Part shown: piece after piece, positions 11,311-22,500 of the stretch
Position numbering within the stretch: position 1 is the first letter of the stretch
Layout of the letters: each line of letters starts with the position of its first letter
NCBI GenBank assembly: GCA_025201365.1
Contig: JAIXMF010000051.1
Span: forward strand, 1-54,593
Direction of reading: 5' to 3'
Source: Syncephalis plumigaleata
Taxonomy: Eukaryota; Zoopagomycota; Zoopagomycetes; Zoopagales; Piptocephalidaceae
Length of the DNA: 54,593 nt
Made by a program: the position numbers and the translations under genes
The notes under the pieces: model-generated
Seen by the model: the letters and a program-made list of their open reading frames with translations, nothing else
Told to the model about the DNA's origin: nothing
The model's database searches: none

Positions 11311-12310
11311 TCTAGGAGGAGTGTAACAATAGTCTAACGGTGATGATAGCGAGTCAGAGGAGATGATAAGCAAGAAGGCGGAAAAGTAAAAGCGGCCCGC
11401 TCTCTTTTATAGTGATATACGAGTGGCAGCTGTTGAACTGTAATAAACACCGACTTGAGTGATTGCTTATAATGGATATCGTCACATGGTATCATCCCCC
11501 TAGATTTATTAGGTATAATGACAAGAGATATTTCCAATATAGGATCCACACGCATGGTTCTATATATAAATACGGGGATTAATTAGATGATACATGTTTT
11601 CAGTATCGTGATCCATAGTACACGTAAACCTCGTACGTTTTTAGGAGAAAAAAGCGGACTATAAGGGTCATCACCGCATGCGAATACTGGCTTGTACGAA
11701 CCGTTACGGATGCCCGCATGTCGAAACTTGCATCGAATGCCACGAGCAAGCTCCTCTACTATCTCCCTTCTACACCTATCGGGTAATATGATGACGAAAC
11801 GGTGATTTGACATTAGTGCTGAGCTCCTACTGCTTGTCAACGTGAATCTCTTATCGTAGCTATTGCTATGCGATTGTTACTCTGCACACTGCGATGCAGA
11901 CACTACCGACAAGGCTATCTTCCGAATCGTTGACCTTTACGGTCCTTTTTTTCTTTTAATGTTGCCGTAGCGTATTTTATTATTATAAACTTATTTGATA
12001 ACATTTGAATAATGATCATGTGTAAGAGAATCTATTGTACATTGAGATGATCGTTTGAGTTATTGAATTGAGTGGTTATCGAGAGAATCAAGCAGAATGA
12101 AATGATGACATAGTACATGTGCTATCGAGCAACATCCTCTATGCATTGAGAAGCATTCATCAGTTTGTACAACTTGATGTCTCAATTGCTATTATAGTTG
12201 ATTTATTCGATTAATCATCCAGTTCATAGAAAGTATTAGCATGTGTCATGGTTTAATGATGTATAAACACTACTCTTATTAACTAATAGAGTATGATTTA
12301 TTGATGCTTG
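11311..12310. other. intergenic, one weak reading frame
   Basis: About 1 kb between the secreted orphan gene and the first F-box-like gene. A 76-codon minus-strand frame starting at an ATG near 11813 (MSNHRFVIILPDRCRREIV) has ordinary composition but no recognised relative and no splice support. I leave it uncalled. The rest is AT-rich; homology with the second F-box arm ends near 12286. Confidence 0.4.
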
Positions 12311-14458
12311 TTATAATTCGCCATATTCTTCTATCACTAGCGCATCACTGTCAGATGGATTACATCTCGTACCAAACATTGCATAATTATCCGAATACCC
12401 GCGTATGTTTGGTGATTCCAATTGGCGTCTTATTTCTTTTGTACTGATGTCTACAAGTAATCGACATTCTATACCATTATGATCTTTTGTAATAAACACA
12501 TAAAGATCTCCAATAATATGTTTGATAAAATCTGTACCCGGTATCTGTATTACTTGGTCGTCATCGTAAGTTAAATCTGTCCATACTTTTGTTGATTTGG
12601 AATCAAACCTTGAATACATGTATCCAGCCCTTAATAATGGAATAGGTATATGTTGCTTAGATATAGTGTAGCAATTACGTGGGGTATGGCTTTGACCATT
12701 GGATGCTACACTATGGATTATGTATGGCTTATAATCAGGATGACCATCTAATTTGATGATCATATGTGAATCGTATGAATTATATGCCGCTATCCACCCA
12801 TCTGTTATCCTCTCAGGTAGATGAAACCAGCCATTTCGCAATTGTACAACAGAATTATTGCTTGAGAACTGGTGTAGTGCCCATTCGAGATGATCCATAT
12901 CATCACCAACTATTCTTGCCGTGTATACTATTGCTGTATTATTGGTTGTTTGATAGAAATGTGCCACGCCCCATGTATCACTAATGCTTCCTGGACACAT
13001 GGTATTATTCTCTATATCGAATACCATTATATGGTCTAAATATATCAATTATTAGCATTAGTTATATTGCATCATTGTATAGTTACTACGCTTACTTTTC
13101 CAAATTTGCGAATCATTGACTAACACATGTGATGTGTTCGCTAACAATATCCATTTCCCCTCAATTGTCCTCACTTTATATCGTGCTGGAACATCGAATG
13201 TAGTGAAAACACCACCATGAGTGCGAGAAAGTATTTTTACATTATAGTTGGTATCGTTCTCAATTGCATCAGGGAGGACAGCTATGTAATGGTCACCCGT
13301 GACATATTTATGCTGAACTGCATTGCTACGGTTTAGTGAAATAACGTTTGGCAATGTAGAGAATGTGCTTTTATATACAGTGTTGTTGTTTGATCTAAGA
13401 TTTGAATGTGGCAAATATTCTAAAGTATAATGACGGATTGATCCTGACGCCCTGCCTAAGCGATTTCGTTGAGTAAAAAACATTTGACCATATCCACATC
13501 GTACGTGATACATTTCTCCATGCTCGTCCTCTTCCATATCGATATGGGTGGTCCTGCATCGTCCATATCGCCAATTATTCTCGGTACTCACTCGTCGACG
13601 ATATGTGTTGTACCAGTCCACATTCTCTAGTAGATCGGCTCGTTTATCCGATGTACATGGATTGTTGACACCCGTGCGTATACACCATAATACGAACCCC
13701 ATTTCCTTAGCATAATAGGTTCCTGATAGGAAATTCCTATGGTATAGTTCTTGCCATAATGCTCTATCATTTCGAATACTGCTTCTTAACGAGTGACAAC
13801 ATGCTGATAAACGCACTAATTCGATATGACCAAGTAGACTACGGAAGACACGCTGGTCTTGGAATGGAAGACTATTCAGACAAACTAGTAATCTACAAGA
13901 CGAGTTGGAATTACTCGATATTTTAGTAGTAGTAGTAGTAGTAGACATAGTGGAATGGAATAAGAAAGACGATATGGGTAGAGAAATACGATGACGTTAT
14001 TTTAATCGAGAATACACAAATAAATCATACGCAAGTGTGGATAATAATGATGTATGGTGTTCAAGTATTTCTAATTGACGAGATATCCTACTGTCACCTG
14101 TCATGCCTTCTTAAGATGAGTACAATCTATAACAATATACTAATTCATTATTCTATTAGATGCACACATCAGAATTGTAAAGATGACATGAATGGTAAAG
14201 GATTCGAGTATCGTGTATGGAATCGGGATATGGCAGCATGTCTGACCTTTATTCAGATTATTCTCAGTCTTCGCAATGGAAACGGTGTTCCAACACAACT
14301 ACATTAAAGTGCCATTGCTTCTAAACGTTCAAAAAAGGAGGACAAGGACAACGAAGAACCAAACAACAAGAAACAACTTATTCGTGATGGTTATCGCTAC
14401 TCATATATAAATACGTATTATCATAGCTATCGTTTATTCATAGAAACAAAAGGCTAAC
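12286..14458. repeat. inverted-duplication arm 1 (F-box gene and upstream DNA)
   Basis: Reverse complement of 23540-25383. Identity is complete over roughly 12877-13965. It is good but imperfect over the upstream part (14312-14458), which includes a shared TTTGTTTCTATGAATAAACG block. It is weaker over the 3' coding part (12311-12870). About 322 bp at 13990-14311 have no counterpart in arm 2. Confidence 0.9.
12311..13948 (-). CDS. F-box-like protein, inverted duplicate copy 1
   Basis: Two exons (13096-13948, 12311-13035) sum to 1578 nt, giving 525 aa. After a Thr/Ser-rich start (MSTTTTTTKISS) an F-box-like segment covers residues about 28-70 (LPFQDQRVFRSLLGHIELVR, then LSACCHSLRSS and DRALWQELYHRNF). 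This is the usual layout of an SCF substrate adaptor, which binds Skp1. The remaining ~450 residues are beta-rich in appearance and unrecognised; they may be the substrate-binding part. Exon 1 is identical in protein to the copy at 23728-25362, including the silent sites compared by eye. From GWFHLPER onward the two proteins diverge strongly. The function is inferred only from the F-box-like motif. Confidence 0.8.
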
Positions 14459-14755
14459 AGTGTTAATCAGGAGGGAAACCTTATAAAGACGCGACACGTA
14501 CAACAGATTGCATGATACTCGTTATTTTGGGTGGGAAGGAAAATGGCTGAGTAAAGGCTAGGTTTACAAAGGGTCTAAATTATTTGTGAACATAAACCAG
14601 AGATGGAGGGGAGTTGCCGCGGATGGCATCACAGGGAATCGCTCACCACACACACATCAGTGGTTCCTCCTCTCACATTCGGCTTGGATTCCTTCTGCTA
14701 TAGTAGGAAAAGTCACCACGGTAGCGTCTAGTATACTTTAAACCTACCATACATC
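13949..14755. other. intergenic, RPL23 promoter and 322-bp arm-specific segment
   Basis: 13990-14311 is present in this arm only; it has a 90-codon frame without recognisable content. 14312-14458 is shared with arm 2. The final 300 bp lead into RPL23 and carry a pyrimidine-rich block (GGTTCCTCCTCTC, about 14662-14674) that recurs upstream of RPL27. Confidence 0.6.
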
Positions 14756-15832
14756 ATGTCTAAACGCGGTAAGTAGTGAATCTACAACATCATCTACGCA
14801 TAGATGGATGCATACATACGTAGATGGATGGATGGATGGATTGGTTTTATAGAAGGGCAAGCAAGATGAAATCTACTAGTGGTTTATTCTGGATAACACA
14901 GTAGTGAATCTCTTGTGATAATTAGTCTATTACCATACGATATATTTGTCAAGTGGTTGGACAACTATCGTCTATACGGTATACGAAGCGTGTACTAGTA
15001 TTGAGAGGGATCAGATATCATTTGGTTCATTAGGAAGTGTATACATACAATATTCCTTCTCTCTTTGTCTCTTTTACGCTATACCAATACGATGGATAGA
15101 CCATTATGATAGAAGATACCTGTTACTAACCAATACTTTTGATTATTCATCTATTTCTACTTATCGATAATAATAATAATAATGAATAGGACGCGGAGGA
15201 GGTAAGTAGTATAATATACTGATGTTTATCACATAGTTTTCTGTATATTAATACATACATGTACGTGTGTATCTATTCATCTTCTAATTATTTAGCGGCT
15301 GGCAACAAGTTCCGCATGACCCTTGGTCTGCCAGTTGGCGCTGTCATGAACTGTGCTGACAACTCTGGTGCTAAGAATCTCTATGTTATCTCCGTTAAGG
15401 CCATCCAAGGTCGTCTTAACCGTCTCCCAGCTGCCGGTGCCGGTGATATGATCATGGCCACCGTCAAGAAGGGTAAGCCAGAACTTCGTAAGAAGGTCAT
15501 GCCTGCCGTTGTCATCCGTCAACGTAAGCCATGGCGCAGACGCGATGGTGTCTTCCTTTACTTCGAAGGTATGTACTCTTGACGACGACTAGTATATTGA
15601 TTATGTTGTTGTTACTGCTATTGAAGAGTAATAGCTGCTGCAATATTGATTTACCTTGATGCATCATTTACTTACTATCTCGCTCTATTATTACTACCAT
15701 CTAATAGACAACGCCGGTGTCATTATTAACCCAAAGGGTGAAATGAAGGGTTCCGCCATCACCGGTCCAGTGGCCAAGGAGTGCGCTGACTTGTGGCCAC
15801 GTATCGCTTCTTGCTCTGGTACTGTCGTTTAA
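14756..15832 (+). CDS. RPL23: 60S ribosomal protein uL14 (L23)
   Basis: Four exons: 14756-14768, 15190-15201, 15296-15568, 15708-15832. They sum to 423 nt, giving 140 aa, the full family length. The N-terminus MSKRGRGG is assembled only if the 12-nt second exon is included. It continues [19 protein letters not shown], has the family core [18 protein letters not shown] and GKPELRKK, and ends [18 protein letters not shown]. uL14 sits on the 60S subunit face near the intersubunit bridges. Codons are strongly C- and G-ended compared with the neighbouring genes, as expected for a highly expressed gene. The 421-nt first intron contains a GGAT microsatellite. Confidence 0.98.
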
Positions 15833-16959
15833 AGCAGCACAGCAACACTAGCCTACATGACATCAGCGTGATATTCATATATCCTATCACCATTGCCATT
15901 AACAATTTAAACATCGTTTATTGACTGGTACTCGTGGAATACTTTGCGTGTCCTCTTGTTTGTGATACTCTTAGTAAAAAATGCTTGTGCCTTCTTATCC
16001 TATCCTACGTGTATTTAACATGAATGTATACATGTGTACCAATGTATTTAATCTACTAGCCACACACACATACACACAATGTATAGCTGTTTGTTAATGA
16101 CAATGAATAGCATTATTGAACAGGATCTAATGACCAAAGATAGCAATGATATGCGGTGATTTATCAACAAGACTCTTCTATAATAATAAATGTATCATTT
16201 ATTGATTGTTATTTATCCTATACAACAACAAGTAATTGAGCTATTTCGACATAGTCATCATGTATTAATGGAATGATCGTATATTAATAGCAAACAGTAG
16301 TAAGTATTAGTAGAGAGCTGCTGCAAGTGGGTAAAGTGGAAAACTGGCTGAGAGACAAAGTAAATAGTGCGGTGATGGTATAGTATAGAGAATGAGTGAA
16401 TGAGAATGAGTTTGTCAGTTTTTACTGTCACAGTGGAGGCATCGCCTAACTGGCGGTTTCCTCCTCTCTTTTCTATCCGACGGACACGCTCGGTATCTAC
16501 ACGCATCAAAAGGTGGGTAACGACAATGATGGATATATACAATAATAGAAGCAATACAGAATAGAATAGATAGACGAACAGATGCATAGCTATAGAGATG
16601 GATGGATGCATAGATATATAGATGGATGGATGGATGGATGTAGAAGGGATAAAGGATTGAAGATGAAATATACGCTAGCTAGTTGACTAGGTAGAAAGTG
16701 ATATTACCTATTTCATAGACAGTGGTATATAGCAACAGTAACCACGATAATACCAGCATATACTATTCGTTATGTGATAAACAGAGCTAAACGTCATATA
16801 GATATATGATATTATTGAGAGGGAACGGGATTAGAAGGTGCACTTTTATTTATTCTATTCTTATTGCTACTATTATTGTGTTTATACGCAGAGCACATAT
16901 TGGATATACAGAGTAACTAACATTGTTAGGTTGTGTTTGCCTTGTGAATTGTTGTAGCC
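15833..16959. other. intergenic and probable RPL27 promoter/5'UTR intron
   Basis: Holds the uL14 3' flank, then a GGATG/GATA-type microsatellite (about 16588-16640). A pyrimidine block GGTTTCCTCCTCTC sits near 16455-16468. A plausible 5'UTR intron runs from GTGGGTAAC (about 16512) to the TAG just before the RPL27 start (16957). The 117-codon minus-strand frame here is judged spurious. Confidence 0.5.
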
Positions 16960-17589
16960 ATGAAGTTCTTGAAACCAGGCAAGGTACGTGTCTACATAAC
17001 ATCATCAATGGGACATCTACTAGTAAACACACGCACACGCACATCTATAATATACATGAACAACGAGAAATGTTAATGTGTTATTACTATGATTATTGTC
17101 AGCATTCAATAATCAACTAGAGATAATCCTATATACATACATGTACATATATACGAATACTAATCTTGATGTTACAATCCCTTGTACAATTATTGCCATT
17201 TCTAGGTCGCTATTGTGCTTAACGGCCGTTATGCTGGCCGCAAGGTGGTCATCGTCAAAAACTACGATGAGGGCACCAAGGATCGTGCTTATGGCCACGC
17301 CCTCGTTGTCGGTATCGACCGTTACCCACGTCGCATCACCGCCGACATGAGCCGCAAGAAGGTCACCAAGCGTGCTCACATGAAGCCTTTCATCAAGGCC
17401 ATCAACTACAACCACTTGATGCCAACCCGTTACACGTTGGAACTCGAGCAATTGAAGCAGATCGTGAACCCAGAAGCCATCCGCGATCCATCCCAGCGTA
17501 TTGCCGCCAAGAAGAAGGTGCGCGCTGCCTTGACGCAACGCTTCCACTCTGGCAAGAACAAGTGGTTCTTCGTGAAGCTCCGCTTCTAA
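16960..17589 (+). CDS. RPL27: 60S ribosomal protein eL27
   Basis: Two exons (16960-16983, 17206-17589) sum to 408 nt, giving 135 aa, full length for eL27. The start MKFLKPGK is followed, after the intron, by VAIVLNGRYAGRKVVIVKNY (KOW motif). Other family segments are HALVVGIDRYPRRITADM, RAHMKPFIKAINYNHLMPTR and the conserved end NKWFFVKLRF. eL27 binds 25S rRNA in the large subunit. Codon use is strongly biased, as in the neighbouring uL14 gene. A probable additional intron lies in the 5'UTR and ends two bases before the ATG. Confidence 0.98.
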
Positions 17590-18601
17590 AGTGGCGTGTT
17601 TTTGTCATTCATTCATTCTACCACTACTCATTTGATGCAGTCGAGAATAAATAATGCAAGTGTTTAGTCCTTTTCGAGGGCGGTGTTTGCAAAATTATCT
17701 ATAATCATTATGTATAAGATGATATGACTGTTTATAGTAATGAGTAATGACTAGTTAGATGCTGTTTATTAGGTGAATATCAGTGATGCATCAACGTATT
17801 TCATGGGTAAACCATTCTATATGTACATGTACAATAAACGAGATAGCATTGTCGATGATTGCCATTCTGTGGAGACATGCATCATTTCAATGGTGTATTG
17901 ATGATGATATGTGCAGGAACCAATAAATACACATTCAATAGACAGCTATCAGTACAGCAATTCATACTTGCATGATATGGCCAAGCCATGAAGTGGTACA
18001 GCTACATCAACTGATCGTGTTACTATTGCTATTGCTATTGCTACTGCTATTGTTGTCCAACCATATCCCTCCTAGTCACATGGACGGTGGTTTCTGTTCA
18101 ACGTGGATCAGGTATTATACAGATAGACTGCTGCCAAGTATCAATGGCGTTGTCGATGTTATTGTGGCCGCTGAAAGCGTGAAGTGAGCCTCTCAATACT
18201 TATGCGAATAAATTGCTAGATCTTCCTTGAAATAACCAGTTGATGTTTCCACATTTGGACGTTGAGTTGCACAGCTCGAACCGAGCTTTTTGCAGCCATG
18301 GCAAATCATCATTAATGCTCGTCGCCTCTATCGGCTGCATGTCAGGTTATACACCAATCGGTGTGGCAGTTTAGCAATGGGGACAGGGTGTGTGGCACAC
18401 GGTGAAATAACGGAAGGAACACTGCTAGATGATACACGCACACATATACAAGTATTCAGTAGAAAAGAAAAAGAAGCAGCGGTAGAGATTGTCAAAAAAA
18501 AGTATGATAATAGTAATTTAGTTACTGCAACTAGAATGATTTATTGAAAAGTATTATGATTGTTATTATGATTGTTACTATTGTCGTCATCATCATTACA
18601 A
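17590..18601. other. intergenic, no gene seen
   Basis: Contains the RPL27 3' flank, another copy of the TAAACCATTCTAT 13-mer (17808-17820), and a CTATTG/CTATTA simple repeat (about 18021-18055) that gives a false poly-leucine frame. No protein family or RNA gene was recognised. Confidence 0.5.
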
Positions 18602-19592
18602 TTAACGAAGGGTGTACTGCGAGTCCTGTTTGGCCTGGGTACGAAAGTCGTGTGAGGGCAGCCTAACATGCGGCTGTGTATTTCGACTCTTGTTGTCAAT
18701 AGTGGTGGTGTTGAGGCGTGATGCCGACATACGATATGTATTCTCTACGGCTAATGTCGAAGTGACAGCCCTAATAGGATCAATAAACAGTATTAATGTC
18801 AATAAATATGTAATTAATATATATTATAATAGCGTGTACTACTTACCAGTCAACAATAAATAAAACATCGCTCATTTCACCGAATGTACTGAATACATTG
18901 CACAGCATGCATATTAGATTGGATATGACCACGAGTAGCATCGTGACAACGCCATCGCGTGCTAAACGCTTCCAGCACCGATCGCCGAATCGTTGGTAGT
19001 GCTGATAAATGACCATCACAAAGGCACATGTGAATACCAGATTAGGTGGTAGGTCGATCAGTAAACGAAATGAGGGGAATGACGCGGGATATTTGGCATA
19101 ACAACCGGATGATGGACTAAAGGTGGCCACCACTTCGAGCCACGCACGATAAATGAGGGTGGGTGCAGGGATAATCAGCAGTACACCGAATATCAATAGG
19201 AATCGACTACGCTGATGAGCGAGGTAGGCACGCTCCAACAGCAGTGTATTCATCGACATGGTGGCGATAGTCATGCCGATGATAGCAGCCCATACCACCG
19301 TACGACATGAAGGACCGTACGGCATATGATGGGTGAGTGCGGCACCTGCCACGTAGAATATACCGGTGAGCGTGTTGACGAGACAACACCAAGAAGATAC
19401 TTTGTGGGAGCGTTTGAATGTCATACGAACCGAGCGATAACTGTTGTAAATGAAGATGAATAACAAAGCCATGATCGAGATCAATTGGAGGTGCACGCCC
19501 ACCGAGCGTCGTTGATATTCTTCTTTGGAGCCATCGGCACTCATGATGTACTCGATGGCATTCAAATTTCCTAGGGGATCATGGTCTTCCAT
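18602..19592 (-). CDS. seven-transmembrane receptor-like protein, tandem paralogue A
   Basis: Two exons (18847-19592, 18602-18770) sum to 915 nt, giving 304 aa. About seven hydrophobic segments can be read: LQLISIMALLFIFIY, LVNTLTGIFYVAGAAL, VVWAAIIGMTIATMSM, LLIFGVLLIIPAPTLIY, LPPNLVFTCAFVMVIY, VVTMLLVVISNLICMLC, DVLFIVDW. LLLERAYL follows the third, in a place analogous to the DRY region of GPCRs. A Cys near GPSCRT and one in SSGCY could form the usual extracellular disulfide. The soluble tail is short and Ser/Thr/Arg-rich. GPCR-like topology is the best reading; ligand and G-protein coupling are unknown. The intron splits the last helix codon (VDW) exactly as in paralogue B. Confidence 0.75.
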
Positions 19593-21392
19593 GATGTGTG
19601 TGCGTGTATGAGGATGTGTATGTGTATATGTGTGTATGTGTGTATGGTCTAAGTCAAGAAAACTTCTAGCGTAAAATGATTAATGCTAGACTTGATAACA
19701 AACAACAAATAGTAAATGATAATATGATAATATAATAATAAAATGATGAAAGACGAATAAGCGAATACTAAATAAATGAGGCGGTATTTGAAATATCAAG
19801 ACGCGAATACGCTCAACGTCAATTGTACAAAATGGATCGCAACAACAATAACAACAACAGCAACGACAACGACAACAATAGGAAGAGGTAGTAGTAGTAG
19901 TGGGGATGTTATTTATGATCCAGCTATATATATATATAAATATCGGTATATGTTTATATATAGTTCTCTTTATAGATAACAGTACGAAATAATAAAATGG
20001 ACAGAAGGAAGAAAAATAAGAAAAAGAATGGAAAGAAGCAGGATAGACAGACGCACAAACCGAGATAGAAATAAGTAGAAAGGGAGAGCAAGGCAATAAA
20101 CAAGCGAGAATGATCGTGTGGCAGCGTGTGGTCATCATGCAAGTTAGCTAGCATGGATAAACATCATCGCAACCATCACACATAGTAGTGTACGGTTTAT
20201 TAGAATTTCTCTTTTTCTCTCTCTCTCTCTCCCCGTGTGTGCGTGTCTCTGTGATATAGTGAGGATGAGCTTGGTCACATGCAAGTTCAGGCAGACACCC
20301 ACCCACATACACACATACACCACGCGTGTGTGTCCTTTGCCGAGAACGCAATTAGCTATACACGATTCTATAACATTTACAAATGCCTATTATTGGCTAT
20401 TTATATAGTATACTTGGCTGAGCCATCCAGTTGCAATGGTCACTACGTTGTTATCGAATTTTCCCTTTACTTACTATAATAAGTTGCGGAAATGATGAAC
20501 AAAGACGAAAACAAAGACACACAGATATGTGTACGTATACGTACATCATCCGTACAGACATCCGTATATCCGTACATACATGTACATGTACGCTTGTAGC
20601 ATAAAATACGCACAAATTAGCTATTCATCGGAGGAATGGAAAACCTGTGTTGTATATCTGCGTTTGCCTACGAGCGAGTATTGGTCAATCGAATGATTAG
20701 GGGATTATTGCGTGAAAGAGAAGACCGTAAAGGTTGCACGTCTTACTTCTACGAGCAAGTATCGTTTACTCGTTGGTATCGGACGGTATACATGCATATA
20801 CGCACATAGACATCTGTACATGTTCATGTGGATGGTGGAAAAACCGGTCATGCCATGATAACGATGATTGGTACTACAAAGGTAACCGCGTTCTAGGATG
20901 ATTAACATGACGGCACATTCGAGTTGACACACGCACACACAGAGAGAGAGCGGGAGAGCAGGAGAGAGCGGTGTGCGGCAACATAGTCTGTTCTCATTCC
21001 TGCTATGCACACATGTACATACATACATACATTCATTCATACATATGTATGTACGTACGCACGCACACACGTCCTCGCATATCTATCTACCTCTTCTGTC
21101 CTTGCCTCTTCCTATTATACATACATACATACATACATACATTCGCTCATTCATCCATATAGTCATCATATGAGCATATACAATATCGAGTGATCGTGGC
21201 GTGAACGGGAGACAACGTGCAGCTGACGAGGATATCGTCAATAACAAGTTTAGCAATATCTCCCCACTAAAAATAGACATGATGACTGGAATGCTATGTT
21301 GCAGAATTTGCCGTAATATTTCAATTGCATAGAATAAACAAATAGTTGAACAAAACAAGTGTACGAGCAAGTGTACGAACAAAGGTACGAAT
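19593..21392. other. intergenic, microsatellite-rich
   Basis: About 1.8 kb between the two receptor paralogues. It holds a TG-rich stretch at 19606-19645, CAA repeats at 19841-19875, a CT tract near 20210-20232, a GA tract near 20940-20968, and CATA/ACATAC microsatellites at 21010-21070 and 21112-21142. The many overlapping frames on both strands are products of these repeats. No gene is recognised. Confidence 0.6.
21010..21142. repeat. CATA/TACA microsatellite cluster
   Basis: Two blocks of CATA-type tandem repeats separated by about 40 bp, flanked by GAGA tracts. Likely polymorphic in length. Confidence 0.85.
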
Positions 21393-22500
21393 TTAACGAC
21401 GAAATGCACCCAGTACAGTTTCGCGTTGTACCTGCCAGAACTGCGTACTCGTTATGTCGGAGCGTTCGATTGATTGTCGAATATCCGCTGTTCTAAGGGC
21501 CGTACCACTACTGTCGCTACTGGAACCATGTCGTTGTGATGATTCTATACGACGCGTGCTTTCCACCAATAAAGTCGAGGTAATCCACCTAGGCCATTAG
21601 AAATAAACGTAAAAAATATACATAAGCATAGGCATGTGCATACGTGTTTAACACACACACACACACAGATGTATAAATGGTTGACGTGTTAATTACTAAT
21701 TACTAATCAATTGATTGCTAATGGTGTGTGCGTGTTATAGCGTGTACTACTTACCAATCAACAATGAAAAGTACATCAGTTGCTTCGCCGAATACACTAA
21801 AGATATTGCACAGCATGCAAATTAGATTGGATAGAATCACGAGTAGCATGGTGGAAATGCCTTCTTTCGCGAGACGTCGCCAGCATCGATCGCCGTATCG
21901 TTTGTACTGGCGATAAATGACCAGGCTGAACGCGACCGAGAACACCAAATTGGGAGGTGCATCTATCAGTAGGCGAAAATACGGGAACAGCAGGGGAAAT
22001 ACGATATAACAGCCCGATGATGGATTATAGGTTGGGGTAACGTGCAGCCATGCAATGAGCAGCAACATGGGCGCTGGCAGAATAAGTAGGATACCCGCGG
22101 CCAAAAACCATTTATTACGCTGATTCGCTAGGTAGGCACGCTCGAGCAACACCGAGTTGATGGACATTGTGGAGACAGTCATGCCGGAGATGGCCGTCCA
22201 GATCACCACGTTGCAGGAGGGTCCGCCCGGTAAATGATGCGGCAACGCTATACCGCCTAGAAAGAGGATGCCGGTAAAGGTGGTGATAAAACAGCACCAG
22301 TGGGCTAGTTTATACGCGTTACTAATCAATAGTCGAATGGTACAAAATGTGTTGCGTACAAACATGACGAGTAACACGACGATAATAATCAGTTGGATGT
22401 GCACGCCTTTCGAGCGTCGCTGTATACTATGGATATCACCGCCAGTATCTGCGAGATATTCAAAGGCGTTGAGCTGCGCTATGGGGTCGTTGTGCAGCAT
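21393..22500 (-). CDS. seven-transmembrane receptor-like protein, tandem paralogue B
   Basis: Two exons (21755-22500, 21393-21588) sum to 942 nt, giving 313 aa. It is colinear with paralogue A, with exon 1 of the same length (746 nt) and the same intron position in VDW. Shared landmarks are RRSKGVHIQLI, GGPSCNVVIWTAISGM, LLERAYLANQR, PSSGCY, DAPPNLVFS, RYGDRCWRRLA and SNLICMLCNIFSVFGE, with conserved TSTLLVES at the start of the tail. The cytoplasmic tail is longer than in A and Ser/Arg-rich (SSDSSGTALR). Membrane topology is GPCR-like; no ligand can be assigned. Conserved loop cysteines, ERA motif and gene structure show that both copies descend from one duplication and are under selection. 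Confidence 0.75.

Noticed and set aside
16258-16611. 117-codon minus-strand frame with hydrophobic start upstream of RPL27.
   Set aside because: Lies over the RPL27 promoter/5'UTR-intron region and a GGATG repeat; no recognisable domain.
17972-18187. Frame with a poly-leucine run resembling a signal peptide.
   Set aside because: The leucines come from a CTATTG microsatellite, and nothing protein-like follows.
19686-20154. 150- and 66-codon minus-strand frames rich in Ser, Phe, Tyr and Cys.
   Set aside because: They arise from CAA/GTAGTA/GAAAGA simple repeats and show no family resemblance.
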